Below, in pieces: positions 31,946 to 40,246 of a stretch of DNA of 64,000 bases (positions are counted from its first letter, which is position 1; each line of letters begins with the position of its first letter). The position numbers and the translations under genes were made by a program. The DNA comes from a bacterium. GTDB lineage: Bacteria > UBP7 > UBA6624. The notes beneath the pieces are model-generated. The model was not told the origin of the DNA, did not search any database, and saw nothing but the letters and a program-made list of their open reading frames with translations. The stretch is taken from positions 1-64,000 of the forward strand of contig PBAU01000011.1 of assembly GCA_002716355.1 (NCBI GenBank), given 5' to 3'.

Positions 31946-34281
31946 TAATCAATTGATATGCTGCCTTGAGCTTTTTCTATAGTTCCTTTTTCTACAATTA
32001 AATCCCATACAAACCTATCACCTTTCAAGATGTTGCCGTCTTTGTATTGGACTATGACATCATCATAAAAAATTATATTTTCTGCATTTGTTCTTACCTT
32101 TGCGTAGTTAGCATTAACATTAACATCCTGGTGTTTCATTGTTACATTGCCTTCAAACTTGTAACCACCATCTTCTTCTAAGGCTGAATCAGATGATATT
32201 TTTGTTTTAGTGTTTTTGTACTCCCAAGAAATTGGGCCTAAGGCTTCCCAAAAATCATTTATTTTAATTAGCTTGTTTGCGAATAGTTGATCTTTTTCAC
32301 CTTCGATTCTTGGGTACCCTTCCAATGTTGATACATCTTCATCTTTTGACCATTGCCATTTTTCACCATAAGCTTTTCTTTTTTCCGCTTCATTTTCTAT
32401 CAAAACATTACCAACTATGGACATTTGACTGCTGTCTTCTTTCATACTTCCTAATTCACCTTTTATTGTCCATTCTGGATGTTTGATTTTTGGTTTGTTC
32501 ATTTCCCAAAAATGATCATCCGAAAAGACTTTATCGGTAGTGATGATTATATTTTCCAGAACACCAAGCCATCCTTTTTTACTCGTCATTTGCAATCCGT
32601 CTATTGAATATTCATTATCAGCATTAATTGTGATTTTTTGCATTTCTCCAATCCAGGTTGTGTTTTCAATCGTGCATGATTCAGAACAGTGTAGGCTAAC
32701 GGGACCCCATTGAAAATTTATTTTATCTCCATTTAATTCAAGATCTTTAACAAGAACTTTTGTGCTTAATGGTGAAAGACCTGTTTTTTCATCTGTGTCT
32801 AATTGAAGTGTTTTTGATTCGAGATGTAAATTTTTATTTAGTGATATTCGAGCTTCGGTAAGATCGAATATATTTTTATCAGTTTGTGTTGAAAGACTTA
32901 AAGCAATGATTTCATTCTCGTCAATACTTCCTTTTAATGGTCCTGACCTAATTAATTTTAATTCTTTTTGATAGTTGAGATTTTGAACTTCTCCTTCAAA
33001 TATTTCTTTGTAACTTAATTGACTATTGCCTAGAAATTTTACTAATTCTGAATTTATTCTTGCAGCTTGTGAAAAAGTTTTAAAATCATTATTTTTGTAC
33101 TCTGCAGAACCATTTATTTTTAATTGTTCTAAATTTGGATCCCACTCTCCATTTTCTCCACCTATAAAAACAGTTCCTTCAGACCATGAAAACCCACCTT
33201 GTAGTAAATATTTTTTAGGATCTTGAGTCACTTCCAGCAAGCCACTGATGTTTAAAAATGGTAGCCCGCCAGTATCAAAAAAATTTTTCTGCATTTGCAT
33301 TGATGCTGGCCCGTTCAGCTTTAAGTATTCATTATTTTTGTTGAAAAAACCAGAATCAGCTTTGAGAATTTTGTCATCCTCTTCAAAGGTAATGTTTTTT
33401 TCGAAATTAAAATAACCTGGATTCCAGTAATACTCAACATTATCTGCCGTTATCTTTCTTGGATTTTTTGATGACTTCTCCTCTATTTTTACATTTTCTG
33501 AAAGATACGCTACGTAATCTTTGCTTTTTGCTTGCAAGATTTCAGCACTGATATCCCAATTTTTTATTTTTAATGTTGGTTTTCCAGGAGGTGAAAGTTG
33601 AGGTATTCCCAATGATTTGAAAACCGGCTCTCTGTTTGCTGTTATTAACGCTTGAGGCCTTTTGTCTTCATCCCAATTTTTAGATTGAGCTGTAATTATT
33701 CCATTTTGAGTGTTGTAAACAGCAAGCCCTCCTTCCACATGTGGATCCTCAGGACTTTTCAATAGTTTAGCGTGCCATCGCCCTATAAGGAGAACATTGT
33801 CTTCGTTTGTCTCAAATAGTACATCTTCACCAGTGATGTCAATATCTAAATTTTTCAAGCTTACAGAGTCTGGAAAAAATAAAAGTTGGGATTTTTTCGT
33901 CCATAAAGCTTTCATTGTTCTTGCAACAATACCATCATTTGTTTTTGCTGAAAAAGGTCCTTGGAATTCAAGTGTTTCCATAAGGTCGTTGTATTTTGCA
34001 GATTCTGAATTAACCTCCACATAAGGTTCGTAATTTCTATAAAAAATTGCTTCAGTTATATCTTTTATCAACCATAAATTTTCTTTTGTTTCCTCAAGGT
34101 TGTTTGTGATTATTTTTGCTATTTGCCTTTCTTGATCCCAGATTGTTATTTTAGACTCGTATATTCTTCTAGGCTCACCTTTTATAGCAAACAATAGTTG
34201 AGTTTCTTTTTGACCTATTTTGTTGATCCAGATTGTTATAAAAAATAAAAAAATAATGACAAATATATATTTTTTATGCAT
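31945..34281 (-). CDS. Long LptC/LptA-like (OstA-domain) LPS export protein
   Basis: 778 residues with a single N-terminal membrane anchor (about residues 5-22) and no lipobox, followed by a region that reads like LptC (K-I-T-I-W-D, then a strand-rich segment to about 150). The rest is strand-rich, with repeated patterns of OstA/LptA type (G-D-K-I-N-F, Y-K-F-E-G-N-V-T-M-K, N-A-E-N-I-I-F-Y-D-D-V-I-V-Q-Y, L-K-G-D-R-F-V-W-D). LptC is normally about 190 and LptA about 180 residues, so this looks like an anchored LptC with several OstA-type modules in one chain, perhaps forming the periplasmic bridge alone. It heads an operon with secA and lnt. Confidence 0.7.
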   Translation of the reverse strand: MHKKYIFVIIFLFFITIWINKIGQKETQLLFAIKGEPRRIYESKITIWDQERQIAKIITNNLEETKENLWLIKDITEAIFYRNYEPYVEVNSESAKYNDLMETLEFQGPFSAKTNDGIVARTMKALWTKKSQLLFFPDSVSLKNLDIDITGEDVLFETNEDNVLLIGRWHAKLLKSPEDPHVEGGLAVYNTQNGIITAQSKNWDEDKRPQALITANREPVFKSLGIPQLSPPGKPTLKIKNWDISAEILQAKSKDYVAYLSENVKIEEKSSKNPRKITADNVEYYWNPGYFNFEKNITFEEDDKILKADSGFFNKNNEYLKLNGPASMQMQKNFFDTGGLPFLNISGLLEVTQDPKKYLLQGGFSWSEGTVFIGGENGEWDPNLEQLKINGSAEYKNNDFKTFSQAARINSELVKFLGNSQLSYKEIFEGEVQNLNYQKELKLIRSGPLKGSIDENEIIALSLSTQTDKNIFDLTEARISLNKNLHLESKTLQLDTDEKTGLSPLSTKVLVKDLELNGDKINFQWGPVSLHCSESCTIENTTWIGEMQKITINADNEYSIDGLQMTSKKGWLGVLENIIITTDKVFSDDHFWEMNKPKIKHPEWTIKGELGSMKEDSSQMSIVGNVLIENEAEKRKAYGEKWQWSKDEDVSTLEGYPRIEGEKDQLFANKLIKINDFWEALGPISWEYKNTKTKISSDSALEEDGGYKFEGNVTMKHQDVNVNANYAKVRTNAENIIFYDDVIVQYKDGNILKGDRFVWDLIVEKGTIEKAQGSISID

Positions 34282-34287
34282 AAAACA

Positions 34288-34293
34288 ATTCTA
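34288..34293 (-). promoter_or_regulatory. Candidate -10 box for leaderless lptC/A-secA-lnt transcript
   Basis: TAGAAT on the minus strand lies 6 bases before the ATG at 34281, too close for a leader. There is no Shine-Dalgarno sequence. No -35 box is apparent. Confidence 0.45.
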
Positions 34294-34317
34294 GAGTTAG
34301 TTTGCTTTTTGCGCTAT

Positions 34318-34323
34318 TAGAAT
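34318..34323 (+). promoter_or_regulatory. Candidate -10 box for the KpsC/KpsS-like gene
   Basis: TATTAGAATA followed by a T-rich run lies 13 bases before the ATG at 34337. Nearly the same string (ATATTAGAATATTTTTTGTT) occurs at 35388-35407 before trxA, which supports it as a promoter element. Confidence 0.35.
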
Positions 34324-34336
34324 AATTTTTTGTTTA

Positions 34337-35362
34337 ATGTTTTTAAAATCTTTAATTCGTAAAAAAGAAAAAGATCACAAGTTTATCACCCATTTATCCA
34401 GTAATCCATTTATTTATGGTTTGAAATCGGTTGTTGATTTGCAAATTTCACATAACTTAGATTTCATAAAAAAATCAAATAAACCTTATATAGCATGGCA
34501 TCCTACTAAAAAAAGTTTTAGCAATGCAATTTGGGAACATTGCATCAAGGTAGGCCGTCCAGCATATTTTGCCGAAAGAGGGGCACTGCCTAACACAGTT
34601 GTTATTGACCCTGGGGGTTTTTTAAGCGATTCTCCTTCTTATTTTGAGCATAATTGGAATAATCCACTTTCCGATAGTCAGAAAAATATTATTGATGAAT
34701 ATGTGGATACGCTTAAGGGTAAAGATGAATCTTTGGAATTTCAAGAAAGCAATCGCATGGGTTCAGACTCCTTTTCTGAAAAACTTGCTTTAAATGGTAA
34801 GCATGTTGTTTTTGTCCCGCTTCAGCTTGCTAACGACACAGTGATTCAGCGTTGGTGTGACTGGGTTAAGGATTTGAAATCTTTTCAGGATATAGTCGAA
34901 CAAGTTGCTGTCTATTGTCCGGATGTTGTTTTTTTGGTTAAAAATCATCCAATTGCTAGAAATCCAAAATCATCAACGCCCTTAATGAGTGCCAATAGGA
35001 ATATTTTTGTTGTTGATGAATTTCATTACAAAGATTGCCTTGATGTTGCAGATAAGGTTTTAACTATCAATTCTGGAGTCGGGCTGCAAGCGATGGCGTG
35101 GAGCGTTCCAACAATAGTAACCGGGCGAGCTTTTTATAATTTTGAAAAAATAAACCAAAGAGCAACCAGCATTGATGATATTGTCGGCATGATAAAGGAT
35201 GATTTTGCTGTAAGTCATGAAAGATCAAGAAGGTTTTTGTATTTTTTAAAATTTAAAATGTATAGTGATTGCATTCAATATAAGTCAAAAAAAAATCGTT
35301 ATAGAAACGCAACCACAAGGTGTAAATATTTGAATATAAGAATTCCTGAATGTAATAAATAG
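34337..35362 (+). CDS. Capsule-synthesis-type glycosyltransferase (KpsC/KpsS-like, retaining beta-Kdo transferase family)
   Basis: 341 residues. A-Y-F-A-E-R-G-A-L-P-N-T-V-V-I-D-P-G-G and the later L-T-I-N-S-G-V-G-L-Q-A-M-A-W-S-V-P-T with G-R-A-F-Y are hallmarks of the Capsule_synth family, which includes the KpsC/KpsS beta-Kdo transferases that build the capsule linker. A CMP-Kdo synthetase gene (54203-54952) occurs in the same window, so the donor could be available. No other capsule genes are near, so it may act on LPS or another glycan. About 1.0 kb fits a single-domain KpsS-like form. Confidence 0.75.
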   Translation: MFLKSLIRKKEKDHKFITHLSSNPFIYGLKSVVDLQISHNLDFIKKSNKPYIAWHPTKKSFSNAIWEHCIKVGRPAYFAERGALPNTVVIDPGGFLSDSPSYFEHNWNNPLSDSQKNIIDEYVDTLKGKDESLEFQESNRMGSDSFSEKLALNGKHVVFVPLQLANDTVIQRWCDWVKDLKSFQDIVEQVAVYCPDVVFLVKNHPIARNPKSSTPLMSANRNIFVVDEFHYKDCLDVADKVLTINSGVGLQAMAWSVPTIVTGRAFYNFEKINQRATSIDDIVGMIKDDFAVSHERSRRFLYFLKFKMYSDCIQYKSKKNRYRNATTRCKYLNIRIPECNK

Positions 35363-35391
35363 ATTTTTCAACGTTTTTACATTGTCAATAT

Positions 35392-35397
35392 TAGAAT
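35392..35397 (+). promoter_or_regulatory. Candidate -10 box for trxA
   Basis: TAGAAT within ATATTAGAATATTTTTT, 30 bases before the trxA ATG. This leader is long enough to hold the strong AAGGAGG ribosome site (35416-35422), unlike the short-leader genes in this window. Confidence 0.4.
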
Positions 35398-35427
35398 ATT
35401 TTTTGTTATTGATACAAGGAGGTACAA

Positions 35428-35748
35428 ATGACAATCGAACTTAATGAGGATAATTTTTCAGATACTATAAACACAGGTATAACCTTAGTTGATTTTTGGG
35501 CGGAATGGTGTGGCCCATGCAAAGCAGCTGCCCCATATGTTGATAAACTTGCCGATCAGGTTGGCGATAACGCCAAGGTTGTGAAGGTTAATGTTGACGA
35601 AAGCCCTTCTATTGCTTCTCAGTTTGGGGTTATGAGTATTCCGACTTTCATTCTGTTTAAGGATGGAGAGGTTATCGAGAGAACTTCTGGCTTCACGCCA
35701 AATTTTATTGCTGAATGGACTGAAAAGATAGATTCAGCTCTTCTTTAA
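35428..35748 (+). CDS. trxA: Thioredoxin
   Basis: A 106-residue cytoplasmic disulfide reductant with the active site W-C-G-P-C-K (residues 27-32) and the cis-proline loop M-S-I-P-T-F. There is no signal peptide. The start follows AAGGAGG by five bases, one of the best ribosome sites in the window. mnmA starts 2 bp after the stop; MnmA chemistry uses persulfide and thiol exchange, so joint expression is sensible. Confidence 0.95.
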   Translation: MTIELNEDNFSDTINTGITLVDFWAEWCGPCKAAAPYVDKLADQVGDNAKVVKVNVDESPSIASQFGVMSIPTFILFKDGEVIERTSGFTPNFIAEWTEKIDSALL

Positions 35749-35750
35749 TT

Positions 35751-36764
35751 TTGAAAATTGTAGCTGCATTGTCTGGTGGTGTTGACAGCAGCGTAGCTGC
35801 ACAACGTTTAATTCGCCAAGGTCATGATGTTATAGGTCTCTTCATGAGACTTACAGAGGGAGAAGGTTCTGCTTGTTGTAATATCCGAACTGGACAGACT
35901 GCAAGACGTGTTGCTGACAAGTTGAAAATTCCCTTTATGGCAGTTGATTATTCAGAATCTTTTAGAAAAAATGTTATCGATCATGCTCTTAATAATTTAG
36001 ATAATGGATTAACTCCAAATCCATGCGTTGAATGCAACAGGAAAGTTAAATTCGAGGAGCTTTTAGGCCAGGCGAAGCGCATGGGTGCTGACGCTTTGGC
36101 AACTGGACATTATGGAAAAATCTTTAAAAAAAATAATGAGTATGAAATGCATGAAGCAAAATCTCAAAAAAAAGATCAAAGTTATTTTCTTTGGCCAACT
36201 TCAAAAAATTCCCTGAGTGAGATAATTTTTCCACTAGGTGATGTTGAAGACAAAAGCATTATTAGAAAAGAGGCTGCTGAAGGTGGTTTACCAACTGCCA
36301 AAGCCCCTGAAAGCCAAGATTTATGCTTTGCTCCTGAAGGTTTGGTTAAGTTTATCGGTAAGGAAGAGCCTGGAGAAATTTTAGACATTAAGGGTAATGT
36401 TATAGGTGAGCACAAAGGTCATTTCACTGTAACACTTGGTCAAAGAAGAGGGTTAGGTGGCGTTGCTTTGGGTAAACCAGCTTATGTAGTTCAAAAAGAT
36501 CATAAAAAAAATACGGTTACTTTAGGTGATAGGGATCATTTTGCAAGGCAAAAAATAAACCTCACAAGAGTGAATTGGCTAGCGGATTTAAACACTCTGA
36601 GTGGAGGTCTTTCGGCAAGGATTCGTTATAGGGGTTCAAAAAGATCAATTGAGCAAATCAAGAAGCATCAAATTGTTTTTCAAGACCCTGTAACGGTTGC
36701 TTCAGGCCAAAGTATTGTTGTTTACCTGGGAACAAGGGTGATTGGTGGAGGTGTTGCACAATAG
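35751..36764 (+). CDS. mnmA: tRNA 2-thiouridylase
   Basis: Thiolates U34 of tRNAs for Lys, Glu and Gln. It has 337 residues. The PP-loop S-G-G-V-D-S-S is at residues 8-14. The nucleophilic Cys is C95 in P-C-V-E-C-N, and the persulfide Cys is in S-Q-D-L-C-F-A near residue 185. The C-terminal barrel is present (L-S-A-R-I-R-Y-R-G). The start is TTG at 35751, two bases after the trxA stop. The stop TAG overlaps the apparent ATA start of the next gene. Confidence 0.94.
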   Translation: MKIVAALSGGVDSSVAAQRLIRQGHDVIGLFMRLTEGEGSACCNIRTGQTARRVADKLKIPFMAVDYSESFRKNVIDHALNNLDNGLTPNPCVECNRKVKFEELLGQAKRMGADALATGHYGKIFKKNNEYEMHEAKSQKKDQSYFLWPTSKNSLSEIIFPLGDVEDKSIIRKEAAEGGLPTAKAPESQDLCFAPEGLVKFIGKEEPGEILDIKGNVIGEHKGHFTVTLGQRRGLGGVALGKPAYVVQKDHKKNTVTLGDRDHFARQKINLTRVNWLADLNTLSGGLSARIRYRGSKRSIEQIKKHQIVFQDPVTVASGQSIVVYLGTRVIGGGVAQ

Positions 36765-38482
36765 TTAAAACGATTATTTTTGGCCTGGATGGAGCTACTT
36801 GGGATTTAGCTAAAAATTGGATAGAAGAAGGGCATTTGCCAAATTTGAAAAAAATAATGGATGGCTCTAGTGGTATCCTGAAAAGCACTCTTGAACCAAT
36901 TACACCATGTGCATGGGCATCTATGGTCACAGGTCAAAATCCAGGAAAAACTGGAGTTTTTGATTTTGCTCAAATTGTAAGAGGGTCTTATGATCTGCGT
37001 TTTCCCAACAGAACTCATGTTTCTGGATCTTCTATATGGAATCAAGCAGATAAACATGGTATCAAATGCGGGATCGTGAATGTTCCTATGGGTTATCCTG
37101 CTGATAGATTAGAACAAGGCGTTTACATTGCTGGAATGGGTTCTCCAAGCCCAGATGATAAAAATGTTTTTTGGCCTCAAGATTTAAGACATGAAGTTGA
37201 ATCTTTTTTTGAAAAGCCATACGACATGATGGAATTTTCCAAAGGTAGAAAATCAAAAGATGGTTATGGTGTTTTACGTGATAATTTAATTTCTTATACC
37301 GATTTTCAAAAAAAACTAAGTATGTACTTGTTGGAGAAAAAAGATTTAGATTTATTTTTTATTGTTTTTCCCGCAACAGATCAGGTTGGACATTACTTTT
37401 GGAAGCATTGGGATCACAAGCACCCTCTTTATTCAGATGAATTAAATAAAAAATATGGAAATGTTCTTTTAGAGGTTTATAAAAGTGTAGATGATGCCAT
37501 GGGTGAAATTATGAATTCATTTTGCAGCAAGGAGACTCAAGTGTGGGCTTTAAGTGATCATGGAATGGGCCCATTTTATCGAGCTCCTGATTTTGTAAGT
37601 TTTCTAGAGTCTGAAGGTTATTTAAAACTTAAGGTTCCTGTTGAAAATGCTGAAAAAATGATTGCGGTAGTTCCTTTTTTAGCTAAACTGTCTGAATTAA
37701 AGTTTAAATTTTTTGATTTTTTGAAAAGGTGTATGCCTTTGTCTTTGAAGAATTTTTTAAACAATGTGTTTAAAAATCAAAAAGAAGCATATGTAGAAGG
37801 GATGAGCATGTTGTCTATATATGACTGGAAAAAAACTCAGGTTTTTGTAACCGATCCAAAGAATATGGGTGAAATTCATATCAATTTAAAAGGAAGAGAG
37901 CCAAAAGGGATTGTTTTAAAAAATGATTATGAAAAATTAAGAGAAGAGCTTATTGATCTTTTTGAATCAATTGCTTTGAAAGATGGAACTAGATTAGTTA
38001 CGAAAGCTCATAAAAAAGAAGACATTTACAAAGGTAAATATCTGCATGATGCTCCTGATATAGTTATTGAGTGGAATCTAAAAGAAACAGGTTGCTTGGA
38101 TCCAAAAGATCAAGATGTTCCAAAAAGATATAAAAGTTTGTTTAGAAGGTTTGATCTCACACCTTCTTGGACTGATGTCGTCTTGCCCTACAATGGATTT
38201 CATCGTATGGAGGGGATATGGGCTGTTAATGGACCTGGCATTAAGCATGGTTCAGGAATTAATGCAGATATATGGGATCCATATATAGAAATATTATCCT
38301 CTATAGGTGTGCCAATTCCTAATGATATTGATAGCAAGAAGATGGATATTTGGGAAACTAAAAGTAGGCCTAAGGTAAAAGAGGATAAAGATAAATCAGG
38401 GGAAGGCTCTTCTAAAGATTATTCACAGAAGGATGAGGAGGCTTTAAAAAAGAGATTGAAAGAGATGGGTTATCTTGGTTAG
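36761..38482 (+). CDS. Alkaline-phosphatase-superfamily phosphodiesterase, apparent ATA start
   Basis: About 573 residues of the type I phosphodiesterase/nucleotide pyrophosphatase group. The conserved opening I-I-F-G-L-D-G-A-T-W-D, with the metal-binding Asp, is encoded at 36773-36805, ahead of the first ATG, GTG or TTG in frame (36836). The nucleophile region is P-I-T-P-C-A-W-A-S-M with T-G-Q-N-P-G-K-T-G. Further metal ligands lie in A-T-D-Q-V-G-H-Y, L-S-D-H-G-M-G and G-F-H-R-M-E-G. A GGAGG at 36747-36751 lies nine bases before ATA 36761, which overlaps the mnmA TAG. I therefore place the start at ATA. The C-terminus ends in a charged tail, K-V-K-E-D-K-D-K-S-G. The substrate is unknown. Confidence 0.82.
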   Translation: MVKTIIFGLDGATWDLAKNWIEEGHLPNLKKIMDGSSGILKSTLEPITPCAWASMVTGQNPGKTGVFDFAQIVRGSYDLRFPNRTHVSGSSIWNQADKHGIKCGIVNVPMGYPADRLEQGVYIAGMGSPSPDDKNVFWPQDLRHEVESFFEKPYDMMEFSKGRKSKDGYGVLRDNLISYTDFQKKLSMYLLEKKDLDLFFIVFPATDQVGHYFWKHWDHKHPLYSDELNKKYGNVLLEVYKSVDDAMGEIMNSFCSKETQVWALSDHGMGPFYRAPDFVSFLESEGYLKLKVPVENAEKMIAVVPFLAKLSELKFKFFDFLKRCMPLSLKNFLNNVFKNQKEAYVEGMSMLSIYDWKKTQVFVTDPKNMGEIHINLKGREPKGIVLKNDYEKLREELIDLFESIALKDGTRLVTKAHKKEDIYKGKYLHDAPDIVIEWNLKETGCLDPKDQDVPKRYKSLFRRFDLTPSWTDVVLPYNGFHRMEGIWAVNGPGIKHGSGINADIWDPYIEILSSIGVPIPNDIDSKKMDIWETKSRPKVKEDKDKSGEGSSKDYSQKDEEALKKRLKEMGYLG

Positions 38483-38483
38483 T

Positions 38484-38960
38484 TTATTCAGCACCTTTTT
38501 CCTCTAGGTATTCCCATATCTTTTCTTTGGTGTCATCATCACAGATAGCAAGTCTAGCTGTTGTCAGTATATTGATACCATTTGCATCCACTGCGTTAAG
38601 GTCAGCACCATTATCAACTAGCCATTCAATGCCTGCCCAGGTGCAAAAGAATATTGCCCAACCCAATGGGCTCGATTTGTCTTTATTTGCAGCTTTTTTA
38701 TTTATGTCTGCTCCGCTCTCTAAGAACAAGCTCATCATTTTTATGTCACCTTTTATTGCAGCATGATGCATTGGGCACATGCCACCCCAGTCAATACCTT
38801 CAGGAATGCATATTTTGTCATCGTTTAAATCTAAACCACGAGAAACTATTAGCTCTTTTGCTTGTTTATGATCTCCTTTTTCAATTGCATCATGTATGTC
38901 AAAATCACTACCACTACAAGCGGCCATTGACAAAAGGATAAAAAATATTATTTTTTTCAA
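38484..38960 (-). CDS. Ankyrin-repeat lipoprotein
   Basis: 158 residues with a lipoprotein signal peptide ending M-A-A-C. Three or so ankyrin repeats follow: D-I-H-D-A-I-E-K-G-D-H-K-Q-A-K-E-L, M-H-H-A-A-I-K-G-D-I-K-M-M-S-L-F-L-E-S-G-A-D, and W-L-V-D-N-G-A-D-L-N-A-V-D-A-N-G. Periplasmic ankyrin proteins are known next to catalases and peroxidases in some bacteria; a peroxiredoxin lies three genes upstream. The start is TTG at 38960, overlapping the DUF465 stop. It ends one base from the convergent phosphodiesterase stop. Confidence 0.85.
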   Translation of the reverse strand: MKKIIFFILLSMAACSGSDFDIHDAIEKGDHKQAKELIVSRGLDLNDDKICIPEGIDWGGMCPMHHAAIKGDIKMMSLFLESGADINKKAANKDKSSPLGWAIFFCTWAGIEWLVDNGADLNAVDANGINILTTARLAICDDDTKEKIWEYLEEKGAE

Positions 38961-39124
38961 TCTTGATTTTCCATCCTGAGAATTTGGTTTCTCAATAGAA
39001 GTTTTTGATTTTTCATTTTCTTTATCAGGTCTTCATTGTATGGTTCAGACTCAATAAGCTCTTGAATTTCTGAATCAAGTTTGCGATGTTCTTTTTTGAG
39101 CTGTTCTAGGTTTGCTTCTGCCAC
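38957..39124 (-). CDS. Small DUF465 (YdcH-like) protein, 55 aa
   Basis: A short gene read from the minus strand. GTG at 39124 opens 55 codons ending at TGA (38959-38957). The product is a single charged helix hairpin with L-K-K-E-H-R-K-L-D-S-E-I and later L-I-K-K-M-K-N-Q-K-L-L-L-R-N-Q-I, the pattern of the DUF465/YdcH family, whose function is unknown. GTG is the first possible start after an in-frame stop. It is 5 bp after the upstream gene and overlaps the ankyrin gene start by four bases. Confidence 0.72.
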   Translation of the reverse strand: MAEANLEQLKKEHRKLDSEIQELIESEPYNEDLIKKMKNQKLLLRNQILRMENQD

Positions 39125-39129
39125 TTCTC

Positions 39130-39759
39130 TTATTTTAAGTCACTAAGTCTTAATAGTGTTTTTTTGTCCCATGTATTATCAAGCTTAAATATTGCTTCTG
39201 TTATCTTCCTTGCTTTTGGCCTCAAGTGGTTACCTGAGTTTCCAGATTTCCAAAGAGCTCTTAGTGAGAATAGTTTAAGCCATAGTGAAACCTGTTTGAG
39301 CTTCGGATCATTTTTGTCTTCATTTAAGGATCTTTCAGCAAGATTCAAACCTTCTCCTAAAGCATATATTGCACCATCTGTATCTTTAGCAGCCAGCCTA
39401 GCACATCCAAGATCCCACCAGGCCCAACATAAACCAAAAGGTTCATTCAAAATGCTCCTTAGGGGGATTGCTTTTTCAGCTGCTCTTTCTGCTTCGAGTG
39501 CATCTTCCCTTTTTGCTTCAATATCAAAATTTGGCAATAAAAAAGAAACAATATTATGTAGAAGAACAGCTTCTTCTTTAATTGCTCCTTGGTCGTTTGC
39601 TCTTACAGCACCATGCCAACCAACCCATCTGCTTTCCTTTTTATAGCCTTCTTTATTTAAAGCAATTTGAAGATTGATTGTTTCAGCATGAGTTTCAGGT
39701 AATTCATGCTTATCTTGCTTGTAGCAGTTTATAAATTCTTGTATTGAATCTTCTAGCAA
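39130..39759 (-). CDS. Hypothetical helical-repeat protein, 209 aa
   Basis: Not assigned to a named family. The second half resembles TPR-type helical pairs (W-W-D-L-G-C-A-R-L-A-A-K-D-T-D-G-A-I-Y-A-L-G-E-G then a second amphipathic helix). The first half is rich in E, A and H. There is no signal peptide. The start is TTG at 39759, one base after the peroxiredoxin stop, with no ribosome site, so it probably depends on coupling. Confidence 0.6.
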   Translation of the reverse strand: MLEDSIQEFINCYKQDKHELPETHAETINLQIALNKEGYKKESRWVGWHGAVRANDQGAIKEEAVLLHNIVSFLLPNFDIEAKREDALEAERAAEKAIPLRSILNEPFGLCWAWWDLGCARLAAKDTDGAIYALGEGLNLAERSLNEDKNDPKLKQVSLWLKLFSLRALWKSGNSGNHLRPKARKITEAIFKLDNTWDKKTLLRLSDLK

Positions 39760-39760
39760 T

Positions 39761-40237
39761 TTAAATTGAATCTATAACTTCTTTATAGTTTGGTACTATT
39801 GCTGGATTTTCAGTAACCCATTTATAGGTAATTTCACCGTTTTTGTTAATGATGAATACAGATCTTTTAGAAACCCCTGACAAACCTATGAAATCATCAT
39901 AATAAACACCATATTTTTGTGATACCTTACCACCTAAATCAGAAAGGAGAGGAAATGATATATTGTTTATTTCTGCAAATTTCTTTTGGGCAAAAGGCAT
40001 ATCAACTGATATTCCAACAACATTACAGTTTGCCTCTTCAAAAGCCTTCAGGTTATCTCTGAAAGAACACATTTCCTGTTCACATATGCCAGTAAAAGAT
40101 GCTGGGAAAAAAGCAATAATCAAACTTCCTTCTCCCAATGCTTTTGAAAGCTCAAATTCTCTTAAAGGTTTTCCTTCTTCAGGATTGTTTGCCGTCATTA
40201 ATTTAAATTCAGGTGCTTTGTCTCCAATATTTAACAT
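39761..40237 (-). CDS. Peroxiredoxin (AhpC/TSA or AhpE-type)
   Basis: A 158-residue thiol peroxidase. The peroxidatic Cys is in F-P-A-S-F-T-G-I-C-E-Q-E-M-C-S-F; a second Cys sits four residues later, as in several AhpE-like and archaeal enzymes. L-S-D-L-G-G-K-V-S-Q-K-Y-G-V and R-S-V-F-I-I-N-K-N-G are standard family blocks. AGGAG precedes the ATG by seven bases. It may protect the radical B12 enzymes encoded upstream, but that link is inference from position. Confidence 0.88.
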   Translation of the reverse strand: MLNIGDKAPEFKLMTANNPEEGKPLREFELSKALGEGSLIIAFFPASFTGICEQEMCSFRDNLKAFEEANCNVVGISVDMPFAQKKFAEINNISFPLLSDLGGKVSQKYGVYYDDFIGLSGVSKRSVFIINKNGEITYKWVTENPAIVPNYKEVIDSI

Positions 40238-40246
40238 TTTTTTCTC

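Noticed and set aside
36836-36838. TTG start for the alkaline-phosphatase-superfamily gene
   Set aside because: It would remove the conserved metal-binding Asp segment encoded just upstream, and it has no ribosome site.
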